From: Deltaproteobacteria bacterium
GTDB lineage: Bacteria > Desulfobacterota > Syntrophia > Syntrophales > UBA2185
Length of the DNA: 14,644 nucleotides
Direction: 5' to 3'
NCBI GenBank assembly: GCA_026388495.1
Contig: JAPLJQ010000243.1
Location: forward strand, 1 to 14,644
Position 1 is the first letter of the stretch. Each line of letters starts with the position of its first letter. Position numbers and translations under genes: made by a program. Positions 1-6,327 of this stretch are shown here, one piece after another. The notes beneath the pieces were generated by a model, which was not told where the DNA came from, ran no database searches, and saw only the letters and a program-made list of their open reading frames with translations.

Positions 1-671
1 TTGAATACGAAGTAGAACTCAGCACACGGCCGGAAAATTCCATCGGATCCGATCATGACTGGGAAATGGCGACGACGGCCCTGGAAAATGCATTAAAATG
101 CAAACAGATGACCTATGATGTTAATGCAGGAGATGGCGCCTTCTACGGGCCCAAGATTGACTTCAAGCTTAAAGACGCACTGAAGAGAAAGTGGCAGTGC
201 GCAACCATCCAGTGCGATTTTACCCTGCCGGAGAGATTTGATCTCAGCTACATCGGGATGGACGGAGAGAAGCACCGGCCGGTCATGCTGCACCGGGTGA
301 TCCTGGGGGCGATCGAACGGTTCATGGGGGTCTTGATTGAACACTACGCCGGGGCTTTCCCGGTCTGGCTGTCGCCGGTTCAGGCGGTTCTGATGACCGT
401 AACGGATAAGCATATCCCCTATGGTGAAAAAGTATACGGCATGTTATGTGATGCAGGTATCCGGGCCGAGAGAGATTTCAGAAATGAAAAGCTTGGCTAC
501 AAGATCAGAGAGGCTCAGATGCAGAAGGCCCCCTATATGCTGATCATCGGGGACAGGGAAGTCGAGTCGGAATGTATTTCTCCCCGGCAGCGCGACGGGA
601 AAAACCTCGACGCCGTCGGCGTGGACGCATTTATCGGGCTGGTCAGGGAAATGTGCAGACAGTATAAGTAG
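1..671 (+). CDS. thrS: Threonyl-tRNA synthetase, C-terminal part (5' end outside window)
   Basis: Class II synthetase that charges tRNA-Thr with threonine in the cytoplasm. The frame is already open at base 3 with EYEVELSTRPENSIGSD, a stretch expected in the ThrRS catalytic core, so the ATG at 66 is internal and the gene starts upstream of the window. Visible family features are GDGAFYGPKIDF, the motif with HRPVMLHR (its second His corresponds to the zinc-binding His511 region of the E. coli enzyme), AILGxxERFxG-like class II motif 3 with its conserved Arg, and a C-terminal anticodon-binding domain starting near FPVWLSPVQ and ending in EMCRQYK. Within the anticodon domain the usual GTVAVR-like stretch reads ECISPRQRDGKNL, a conservative variation. 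It is followed by infC after 123 nt, the conserved thrS-infC order. Confidence 0.97.
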   Translation, partial: EYEVELSTRPENSIGSDHDWEMATTALENALKCKQMTYDVNAGDGAFYGPKIDFKLKDALKRKWQCATIQCDFTLPERFDLSYIGMDGEKHRPVMLHRVILGAIERFMGVLIEHYAGAFPVWLSPVQAVLMTVTDKHIPYGEKVYGMLCDAGIRAERDFRNEKLGYKIREAQMQKAPYMLIIGDREVESECISPRQRDGKNLDAVGVDAFIGLVREMCRQYK

Positions 672-794
672 ACAAAGAGGATAAAAAATACCAGGTACGA
701 AAGCCTAAATTAATAAAACATCAAAATCAGATTGTACAAAAAGATCATAATTTCAATAGTGGAATTCTGAGTTTGATGTTTCAGGAGGTGATAT
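672..794 (+). other. thrS-infC intergenic gap with a long inverted repeat
   Basis: This 123-bp AT-rich gap holds an inverted repeat: bases 716-730 and 767-781 are complementary at 14 of 15 positions, with a 36-nt loop. The right arm ends one base before the infC Shine-Dalgarno. No run of T follows, so it does not look like an intrinsic terminator. No convincing promoter was found; TTGTAC at 732-737 has only a poor -10 partner. It may be a leader structure controlling infC translation (inference). Confidence 0.6.
783..792 (+). promoter_or_regulatory. Perfect extended Shine-Dalgarno of infC
   Basis: AGGAGGTGAT is fully complementary to the bacterial 16S rRNA tail (AUCACCUCCU). The GGAGG core ends at 788, six nt before the in-frame ATA at 795. 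No ATG, GTG or TTG in the infC frame lies at a usable distance downstream, so this site is what decides the start call. Confidence 0.85.
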
Positions 795-1301
795 ATAGTT
801 AAAGAGTTAAATATTAACCGCGAAATCAGGGCGACGGTTGTCAGGGTCATTGACGAGGGCAAGCAATTAGGAATCATTCCCCTGGCGGAAGCACTTGAAA
901 TTGCTGCCAAGGCGGGGATGGATCTGGTGGAAGTGTCGCCTAATTCGACGCCGCCGGTATGCCGTATCATGGATTACGGTAAATTCAGGTACCAGCAGAG
1001 CAAGAAACAGCAGGTGGCAAAGAAGAGTCAGAGTGTTATCCAGGTCAAGGAGATCAGGATAAGGCCGAAAACGGAAGAGCATGACCTGCAGGTGAAAATC
1101 AGACAGATCCGGAAATTTCTCGGCCAGAATGATAAAGTGAAAGTTGCCATGATGTTCAGGGGGCGTGAGATTGCTTATACCGATATAGGCAGAAAAATCA
1201 TGGAAGAGATTCAGAATGAACTGGCAGATGTATGTACCCTTGATCAGCACCCGAAGATAGAGGGGAGAAATATGGTCATGATCATGTCGCCAAAGAAATA
1301 A
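795..1301 (+). CDS. infC: Translation initiation factor IF-3, probable AUA start
   Basis: IF-3 binds the 30S subunit, prevents premature 50S joining and proofreads start codon and initiator tRNA selection. The frame is open from the TGA at 789 and encodes an N-domain (INREIRATVVRVI, then LVEVSPNSTPPVCRIMDYGK), a Lys-rich linker near residues 75-88, and a C-domain (VIQVKEIRIRPKTEEHDLQVK, FRGREIAYTDIG) ending in IMSPKK. The first standard start, ATG at 918, would remove about 41 residues including the conserved INREIR segment, so it is rejected. The in-frame ATA at 795 sits six nt after a perfect Shine-Dalgarno and gives 168 residues, normal for the family. E. coli infC starts with AUU and is autoregulated because IF-3 rejects non-canonical starts; an AUA here would allow the same control (inference). 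The ATT at 813 is possible but badly spaced. Confidence 0.93.
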   Translation: MVKELNINREIRATVVRVIDEGKQLGIIPLAEALEIAAKAGMDLVEVSPNSTPPVCRIMDYGKFRYQQSKKQQVAKKSQSVIQVKEIRIRPKTEEHDLQVKIRQIRKFLGQNDKVKVAMMFRGREIAYTDIGRKIMEEIQNELADVCTLDQHPKIEGRNMVMIMSPKK

Positions 1302-1310
1302 GAAATAACA

Positions 1311-1334
1311 GGGGTCAGTTTTAAAACTGACACC
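1311..1334 (+). repeat. 18-bp perfect palindrome before rpmI, REP-like
   Basis: Bases 1314-1331 read GTCAGTTTTAAAACTGAC, a perfect palindrome, extended by GG/CC around one bulged base (GGGGTCAG ... CTGACACC). It starts 10 nt after the infC stop and ends 21 nt before the rpmI Shine-Dalgarno. No T-run follows. The GGGGTCAG/CTGACCCC flavour resembles REP elements associated with RAYT transposases in deltaproteobacteria (from memory, not searched). Alternatives are a transcription-factor operator or an L20-type regulatory hairpin in the infC-rpmI gap. Confidence 0.6.
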
Positions 1335-1366
1335 ATCGCAATTCATTTTTATACAGGGGTGATGGA

Positions 1367-1499
1367 ATGCCAAAATTGAAAACACACAGAGGCGCGGCCA
1401 AGCACAAAAACGACTAAGAGGAAGAGAAACTTGAGAAAGTCCGCCATTCTTGATAAGCGGGACACGCGGGGAATCAAGCGGTTGATTCCGTATTTATAA
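1367..1499 (+). pseudogene. rpmI: Ribosomal protein L35, disrupted by an internal deletion/frameshift
   Basis: L35 is a small basic 50S protein. ATG at 1367 follows a good Shine-Dalgarno (AGGGGTGAT, 1355-1363) and encodes the typical start MPKLKTHRGAAK, then four residues and TAA at 1415-1417. From about 1407 a different frame encodes KTTKRKRNLRKSAILDKRDT and RGIKRLIPYL with TAA at 1497-1499, a typical L35 C-terminus. The span is 133 nt against roughly 198 nt for a usual 65-residue L35, so about 65 nt of the middle (the segment normally containing RF..., a basic stretch and SHIL) appears lost and the frames no longer match. Joining them would need a +1 shift and would still lack about 22 residues. 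Either a real lesion or an assembly error in an otherwise intact infC-rpmI-rplT operon. Confidence 0.85.
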
Positions 1500-1504
1500 A
1501 ACAT

Positions 1505-1569
1505 GAAAATCGCCCCCTCCCTGCCTCCCTCCACCGTTGTGAGGGGACGCAGGGAGGGGGCCAATTTTC
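1505..1569 (+). repeat. Long GC-rich hairpin between rpmI and rplT
   Basis: Bases 1512-1524 (GCCCCCTCCCTGC) are perfectly complementary to 1549-1561. The stem is extended outward by GAAAAT (1505-1510) with ATTTTC (1564-1569) across a small bulge, and inward by TCCC (1526-1529) with GGGA (1544-1547). The downstream arm is followed by a short ATTTT, so some terminator or attenuator activity is conceivable, but the T tract is weak and half paired. It lies 36 nt before rplT, where E. coli has L20-dependent translational control upstream of its own gene; equivalence is unproven. Confidence 0.75.
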
Positions 1570-1605
1570 GGACAAAGGACAGATTCGAGCAGGAGATCAA
1601 TTGAG

Positions 1606-1965
1606 ATGTCAAGGGTAAAAAGAGGCGTTAATGCCAAGAAGAAGAGAAGAAAGATCCTGAAACTGGCAAAGGGATATTTCGGAGCCAGAAGCCGTTTATT
1701 GAGGACAGCTACAGAAGCCGTGGACAGGGCGATGAAATATGCCTACCGTGACAGAAGGGTCAGGAAACGGGATTTCAGGAAGCTCTGGATTGCGAGAATT
1801 AATGCCGCTGCGCGCAGTCATGATATTACTTACAGCCGTCTGATTGACGGAATGAACAAGGCGGGCGTGGAGATCAACAGGAAGATCCTCTCGGATATTG
1901 CCATTCATGATCCTCAGGCGTTTTCAGAGATCGTCAACGTAGCAAAGGTTAATCTGGCGGCATGA
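1606..1965 (+). CDS. rplT: 50S ribosomal protein L20
   Basis: L20 binds 23S rRNA early in 50S assembly. The 119-residue protein is full length. It starts SRVKRGVNAKKKRRKILKLA, has the very basic N-terminal extension (GYFGARSRLLRTATEAVDRA) and the globular domain with LWIARINAAAR and YSRLIDGMNKAGVEINRKIL. The ATG at 1606 follows AGGAGA at about 1591-1596. The stop overlaps the pheS ATG by four nt, implying translational coupling from rplT to pheS rather than an independent pheS leader. In several bacteria L20 represses its own operon by binding an mRNA mimic of its rRNA site; the hairpin upstream could play that part (inference). Confidence 0.98.
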   Translation: MSRVKRGVNAKKKRRKILKLAKGYFGARSRLLRTATEAVDRAMKYAYRDRRVRKRDFRKLWIARINAAARSHDITYSRLIDGMNKAGVEINRKILSDIAIHDPQAFSEIVNVAKVNLAA

Positions 1966-2978
1966 TCGAAGATCTTGACGATCTGCAGAAAAAGGCAGAA
2001 GACGAGATTGGCGCCGCCGGGACCGAATCGGAGTTCTTGGCCATCAGAACCCGTTACCTGGGGCGAAAGGGTCTTCTGACGGGGGTGCTCCGCAATGTCG
2101 GTCAGGTGGAACCCGAAAAAAGACCTTTGTTCGGAAAACGGTGCAATGAGATCAAGGAAGCCCTTTCGGAAAAAATAGAAAAGGCACTGGAAAGAATTGC
2201 CGACCTGGAAAAAGAAGAAATTTTCCTTCGCGACAGGATCGATGTGACCCTGCCCGGCAGGAAGATAAAGTACGGCCGGTCTCATCCGATCAGCCAGGTC
2301 TGCCGCGAGATTTGTCATATCTTCGCAGGATTCGGCTTTGCTGTCGTTGAAGGTCCGGAAGTTGAACTGGACTACTATAATTTTGAGGCGTTAAACATTC
2401 CCAAAAACCATCCTGCCCGGGACATGCAGGATACGTTCTATATCGAGGATAATATTGTCCTGCGCACCCATACATCCCCGGTCCAGATCAGGACCATGGA
2501 AAAGCAGAGACCTCCGGTAAGGATACTATCTCCCGGACGGGTGTACCGGCCGGATTCGGATATTTCCCATACGCCCATGTTTCACCAGATTGAAGGACTG
2601 CTCGTTGATCGGGGCATAACCTTTGGTGATCTGAAGGGCGTTCTCACATCCTTTGTCAGTCAAATGTTCGGAGCGGATATATCCCTGAGATTCCGTCCCA
2701 GTTTTTTCCCATTTACCGAGCCGAGCGCGGAAGTGGACATGCAGTGCGTCATGTGCCGCGGCGAGGGTTGCCGTGTGTGCAGTCACAGCGGCTGGCTGGA
2801 GATCCTGGGCTCGGGCATGGTGGACCCAGAGGTGTTTAAAAATGTCGGCTACGACCCGGAAGAGTTTACGGGCTTTGCCTTCGGTCTCGGTCTTGAACGG
2901 ATCGCCATGCTGAAATACGGAATATCGGATATCCGGCTGTTTTTCGAAAACAACATGAGATTTTTAGAACAGTTTTAG
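1962..2978 (+). CDS. pheS: Phenylalanyl-tRNA synthetase alpha subunit
   Basis: Catalytic alpha subunit of the alpha2-beta2 PheRS, which charges tRNA-Phe. The 338-residue length is normal. It has an N-terminal coiled-coil region (about residues 1-85, rich in Lys/Glu) that normally contacts tRNA, then the class II core: SHPISQV, GFAVVEGPEVELDYYNFEAL, HPARDMQDTF, motif 2 LRTHTSPVQIRTM, RVYRPDSDISHTPMFHQIEG, and motif 3 GFAFGLGLERIAMLKYGI. A Cys cluster (CVMCRGEGCRVC) precedes SGWLEILGSGMV; the latter segment is standard in PheS. The ATG overlaps the rplT stop (ATGA), and pheT begins 8 nt downstream. No pheM-like leader peptide or attenuator lies directly upstream, so control probably comes from the operon promoter and coupling. 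Confidence 0.98.
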   Translation: MIEDLDDLQKKAEDEIGAAGTESEFLAIRTRYLGRKGLLTGVLRNVGQVEPEKRPLFGKRCNEIKEALSEKIEKALERIADLEKEEIFLRDRIDVTLPGRKIKYGRSHPISQVCREICHIFAGFGFAVVEGPEVELDYYNFEALNIPKNHPARDMQDTFYIEDNIVLRTHTSPVQIRTMEKQRPPVRILSPGRVYRPDSDISHTPMFHQIEGLLVDRGITFGDLKGVLTSFVSQMFGADISLRFRPSFFPFTEPSAEVDMQCVMCRGEGCRVCSHSGWLEILGSGMVDPEVFKNVGYDPEEFTGFAFGLGLERIAMLKYGISDIRLFFENNMRFLEQF

Positions 2979-2986
2979 AGATAATT

Positions 2987-5473
2987 ATGCTGGTCAGTCT
3001 AAGATGGCTTAAAGATTACGTTGATTTTCACCTCTCCCCGGCGGAGCTTGTCGACAGGCTTACCATGTCCGGTCTCGAGGTGGAATCCTTCCATGAAACA
3101 GACCCTGCATTTTCCAATGTTGTTGCTGCAAAAATTTTGTCTGTTAAACCCCACCCAAATGCAGATAAATGTTTTCTTTGCGACGTCACCACGGGTGATG
3201 CCACGTATCCCATCGTCTGCGGCGCCGGCAATATCCATTGTGGTGACATGGTTCCCCTGGCGAAAGTTGGGGCAACAATTCCGGGCGGTTATACCATTAA
3301 AAGTTCGAGGATCCGGGGGGAATTATCCGAAGGGATGCTCTGTTCCGAACAGGAACTCGGTGTCGGTGATGACGCCGACGGAATCATGATCCTTTCGAAG
3401 GATCTTTCTCCAGGCCGGGATCTGGCTGATATCCTTGATTTGAAGGATACGGTTTTCGATGTCGGGATTACACCCAACCGTTCCGACTGCCTGAGCATCA
3501 TCGGAATTGCCAGGGAGGTTGCGGCGATTACGGGGGGAACGGTAAAATATCCTGTTGTTGCTGTGAAGGAAAACGGGGAGGACATTCACAGGATCACGTC
3601 GGTTGATATACTGGACCCGGATCTTTGCCCGAGATACAGCGCCAGGATCATCAGGAACGTTAAAGTCGGTTCGTCGCCACTGTGGCTGCGCCAGAGGCTC
3701 GAAGCCGTCGGTTTGCGTGCCATCAACAATATTGTGGATATCACCAATTTTGTGATGATGGAGTGGGGGCAGCCCCTCCATGCATTTGATTTCCGTTATC
3801 TTGAGGAGGGGCGTATTGTGGTCAGGCGGTCGCTTGACGGAGAACGATTTACCTCTCTCGATGAGAAAGAGCGCATCCTGAGACCAGATACGCTGATGAT
3901 CTGTGACGGGGTCAAACCTGTGGCCATTGCAGGCATCATGGGGGGTCTCAACTCGGAAGTCAAGGAGGATACGGAGACGATTCTTCTTGAGTCCGCCTAC
4001 TTCAACCCTTCTTCAATCCGCATATCCGCAAAATGGCTGGGAATGAATACGGACGCCGCATTCAGGTTCGGACGGGGCGTGGATCCCGAAGGGGTGATCA
4101 GGGCTTCGGACAGGGCGGCACAGTTGATGGCGGAACTGGCGGGCGGCACGATTTTCAGGTGGTGTATCGATCAATATCCGATGACCGTTCAGACGGCGAA
4201 AAACATTCCGCTGAGGGTCAAGAGGGTGAACGATATCCTCGGGACGGACATCGACGCTGATGATATCGTCAATATATTGAAGAGACTCGAAATGGATGTC
4301 TGTGAGGAAGGCAAAGGAAAATACAGCGTGACGCCGCCCACTTATCGTGTGGATATGACAAGAGAGATTGATTTGATCGAAGAGGTGGCCAGGCTCTACG
4401 GATATGACCGGGTTCTGGTAACCCTGCCGGATGTTTCCGTTGCTTCCGCATCCGGGGATCGCAAGTTGATTCTTGAGGAAAGAATCCGCGGACTTCTTAA
4501 AGGGTCCGGTTATTCCGAGGTGATTACATTTAGCTTCATTACGCCGGAGTCGGTTGATATCCTGGGATTGAATGAAAATGACGAGAGAAGAAATCTGGTA
4601 AAGATCAGAAATCCCCTGACGGAAGATCAGTCGGTTATGCGGTCGACCCTCGTGTACGGCCTCCTGGAAACAATGAAAAATAATTCCCGTGCGGGAAATA
4701 TTAACCTCAGGGTATTCGAAACGGGAAGAATTTTTATCCATCGGCACGACGGCGAGCTTCCTATTGAAAAGAACAAGCTTGCCGGTCTTCTCACAGGAGC
4801 GAGATGTGACGACCTTTGTATCGGTGGCGGTTTTAAAACGGACCCCGGGATGATCGGGGATTTTTACGATCTGAAGGGCTGTATTGAGAATGTCCTTGAT
4901 GACATCAGGATTTCTGACGTTCAATTCCGGTCCGGTCATGAGGAACCTTTTCTCCATCCGGGAAAATCCTGCGGGATATATGCGGGGGACGAGTTCCTCG
5001 GCTTTATCGGGGAGATCCATCCCCACGTCCTGGCAAAAATGGATCTGAAAAATTCCGCGGTAGCTTTTGAGATGGATATGGACGTTCTGGCAGCGCTTTT
5101 TTCCGGGAAAATCATGTACCGGGCTTTGCCGAAATTTCCATCGATTACGAGAGATGTCGCCTTCCTGGTGAAATGGGAATTCCTGGTGAAATGGGAAATG
5201 GAAGCGGAAGAAATGCTTCGCCTCGCCATGAGTGCAAGCAAAGAATTGCTTGAAAAAGTAAGTATTTTTGATGTATATTCCGGCAAGAGTGTTTCCCAGG
5301 GAATGAAAAGCCTGGGATTGCGGTTTTCCTATCGGGCTTCTGACCGAACCTTAACGGATGATGAGGTCAATGACATTCACAGCGCAATCGTAAAAGAGAT
5401 GGTAGATATAACAGGAGCAATAATCAGGGGGGAAGAAAGTCAGATGCAAGATTCCTTAGGAGGTAGGAGATGA
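2987..5473 (+). CDS. pheT: Phenylalanyl-tRNA synthetase beta subunit, with an 18-bp internal duplication
   Basis: Beta subunit of PheRS, carrying editing and tRNA-binding domains. At 828 residues it is somewhat longer than the usual roughly 800. Domains in order: N-terminal MLVSLRWLKDYVDF, an OB-fold tRNA-binding domain (about 40-150, KPHPNADKCFLCDV), B3/B4 editing domain (about 210-390, WGQPLHAFDF, AGIMGG), B5 domain (about 400-475), a catalytic-like core (about 480-690, MRSTLVYGLLETMKNN), and a C-terminal ferredoxin-fold anticodon-binding domain (FPSITRDVAFLV to the end). Inside this last domain FLVKWE is repeated twice at residues 726-737, from a perfect 18-bp tandem repeat. The stop overlaps the ihfA ATG (ATGA), so the two genes are likely coupled. 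The reading frame is otherwise intact. Confidence 0.98.
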   Translation: MLVSLRWLKDYVDFHLSPAELVDRLTMSGLEVESFHETDPAFSNVVAAKILSVKPHPNADKCFLCDVTTGDATYPIVCGAGNIHCGDMVPLAKVGATIPGGYTIKSSRIRGELSEGMLCSEQELGVGDDADGIMILSKDLSPGRDLADILDLKDTVFDVGITPNRSDCLSIIGIAREVAAITGGTVKYPVVAVKENGEDIHRITSVDILDPDLCPRYSARIIRNVKVGSSPLWLRQRLEAVGLRAINNIVDITNFVMMEWGQPLHAFDFRYLEEGRIVVRRSLDGERFTSLDEKERILRPDTLMICDGVKPVAIAGIMGGLNSEVKEDTETILLESAYFNPSSIRISAKWLGMNTDAAFRFGRGVDPEGVIRASDRAAQLMAELAGGTIFRWCIDQYPMTVQTAKNIPLRVKRVNDILGTDIDADDIVNILKRLEMDVCEEGKGKYSVTPPTYRVDMTREIDLIEEVARLYGYDRVLVTLPDVSVASASGDRKLILEERIRGLLKGSGYSEVITFSFITPESVDILGLNENDERRNLVKIRNPLTEDQSVMRSTLVYGLLETMKNNSRAGNINLRVFETGRIFIHRHDGELPIEKNKLAGLLTGARCDDLCIGGGFKTDPGMIGDFYDLKGCIENVLDDIRISDVQFRSGHEEPFLHPGKSCGIYAGDEFLGFIGEIHPHVLAKMDLKNSAVAFEMDMDVLAALFSGKIMYRALPKFPSITRDVAFLVKWEFLVKWEMEAEEMLRLAMSASKELLEKVSIFDVYSGKSVSQGMKSLGLRFSYRASDRTLTDDEVNDIHSAIVKEMVDITGAIIRGEESQMQDSLGGRR
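5162..5197 (+). repeat. Perfect 18-bp tandem duplication inside pheT
   Basis: Two adjoining identical copies of TTCCTGGTGAAATGGGAA (5162-5179 and 5180-5197) encode FLVKWE twice. The insertion is in frame and adds six residues at the start of the ferredoxin-fold anticodon-binding domain, where the family normally has one strand reading roughly DxAFLVxxE. It looks like a recent slippage or duplication event. Confidence 0.95.
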
Positions 5474-5745
5474 CAAAGATAGATATTATTCAGGATGTTT
5501 ACGAAAAGCTCGGGTTTTCAAAAAAGGATTCAGCGATCATTGTGGAGTCCGTTTTTGAAATCATAAAGGACAGTCTCGCCCGCGGAGAGAAAATTAAAAT
5601 TTCGGGATTCGGCAATTTCTCAATTAAAGAAAAGAAATCTCGCAGGGGCAGAAACCCCCAAACTGGAAGTGAGATAGAGATATCCGCCAGGAAGGTGCTG
5701 ACTTTCAAATCGAGTCAGGTGCTCCGCAAAGCCCTAAATGGGTGA
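5470..5745 (+). CDS. ihfA: Integration host factor alpha subunit (HU/IHF family DNA-bending protein)
   Basis: Small nucleoid protein that bends DNA as a dimer, affecting transcription, recombination and replication. The 91-residue product matches IhfA: helical N-terminus (MTKIDIIQDVYEKLGFSKKD), then GFGNFSIKEKKSRRGRNPQTG, containing the GRNPxTG segment whose Pro intercalates DNA, and the C-terminal VLTFKSSQVLRKALNG. Location directly after pheT with an ATGA overlap is the classical pheST-ihfA (himA) arrangement, which supports IhfA over plain HU. The Shine-Dalgarno (AGGAGGTAGGAG, 5458-5469) lies inside the pheT 3' end and is strong. No ihfB partner is present in the window. Confidence 0.95.
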   Translation: MTKIDIIQDVYEKLGFSKKDSAIIVESVFEIIKDSLARGEKIKISGFGNFSIKEKKSRRGRNPQTGSEIEISARKVLTFKSSQVLRKALNG

Positions 5746-5928
5746 GCCGATCATTACGTGAAGCTCTGAGCACAACATCCTAAATACTATAAAAATCCAA
5801 TTTCATACGGATTTTGATCAGAACCTCTGATTTTTCTCTTTTGTGGGGGTCGGTTTATGTTAACCCCCACTAAATAGCGGAAAACGACACGTTGTGTCGT
5901 CGTTTGGAAATTAGGATTTAGGATTTGT
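5746..5928 (+). other. ihfA-merR gap with several hairpins
   Basis: This 183-bp gap holds no gene but three stem-loops. (1) ATCAGA (5817-5822) with TCTGAT (5826-5831) followed by TTTT, a weak terminator-like element. (2) GTGGGGGT (5843-5850) with ACCCCCAC (5863-5870), a 12-nt loop and no T-run. (3) ACGACAC (5884-5890) with GTGTCGT (5894-5900), a 3-nt loop. AAAATCC/GGATTTT also pair around 5791-5815. The merR Shine-Dalgarno AGGA lies in a short direct repeat (TTAGGATTTAGGATTT). Confidence 0.6.
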
Positions 5929-6267
5929 ATGGACGTCCCCATTCCGAAAAAGACGTATTTTCGTATCGGCGAGGTCAGCAAGATCCTCAGCGTCGATCCT
6001 TATGTCGTAAGATACTGGGAATCGGAATTCAAGTCAGTCAAGCCGATTCGAACGAAATCGGATCAGCGGCTGTACAGAAGGAAGGATGTAGAGGAACTGC
6101 TGACCATAAAAAAACTTCTTTACAGTGATAAATATACGATCAGTGGCGCGAAGCGGCAATTATCGAAAATCAGGGGTGACGTGATAGGGGACGATCAGGA
6201 TCGCGATCGGGGACTTTTGCTTGAAATTAAAAAAGGACTGCGAGAGATCAGAGATATCGTCAGTTAA
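5929..6267 (+). CDS. MerR-family transcriptional regulator
   Basis: Probable DNA-binding regulator of 112 residues. The N-terminal winged-helix HTH covers about residues 8-75: TYFRIGEVSKILSVDPYVVR, YWESEF, then the wing with QRLYRRKDVEELLTIKKLL. The R-x-Y-x-x-x-D-V pattern after the wing is characteristic of MerR proteins. The C-terminal part (SGAKRQLSKIRGDVIGDDQD onward) is short and helical with no cysteine cluster or obvious ligand domain, so it is not a classical metal sensor. A MerR-like gene just after ihfA is a common arrangement in proteobacteria; its target is unknown. The start ATG at 5929 has AGGA five nt upstream. Hairpins in the gap before it suggest some transcriptional separation from ihfA. 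Confidence 0.92.
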   Translation: MDVPIPKKTYFRIGEVSKILSVDPYVVRYWESEFKSVKPIRTKSDQRLYRRKDVEELLTIKKLLYSDKYTISGAKRQLSKIRGDVIGDDQDRDRGLLLEIKKGLREIRDIVS

Positions 6268-6275
6268 GTGGTGAT

Positions 6276-6327
6276 AAAAGGGGACATGCTACTTTTTCGA
6301 ATGAAAAAGGAGCATGTCCCCTTTTTC
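6276..6327. terminator. Strong bidirectional hairpin between merR and a convergent gene, REP-like
   Basis: Bases 6276-6298 and 6303-6325 form 23-nt arms complementary at 22 of 23 positions with a GAAT loop. Arms begin AAAAGGGGACATGCT and end AGCATGTCCCCTTTT. The + strand right arm ends in five T and the minus strand equivalent also ends in T, so it can serve as a terminator for both merR (+) and the convergent cysteine-rich gene (-). The GGGGACATGC word resembles palindromes spread by RAYT-type transposases (not searched). Confidence 0.8.

Noticed and set aside
918..1301. infC starting at ATG 918
   Set aside because: It would drop the conserved IF-3 N-domain start (INREIR) that is encoded in frame upstream behind a perfect Shine-Dalgarno.
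4013..5026. 337-codon minus-strand frame opposite pheT
   Set aside because: Shadow of pheT; no motif, no ribosome-binding site considered convincing, and pheT is clearly real.
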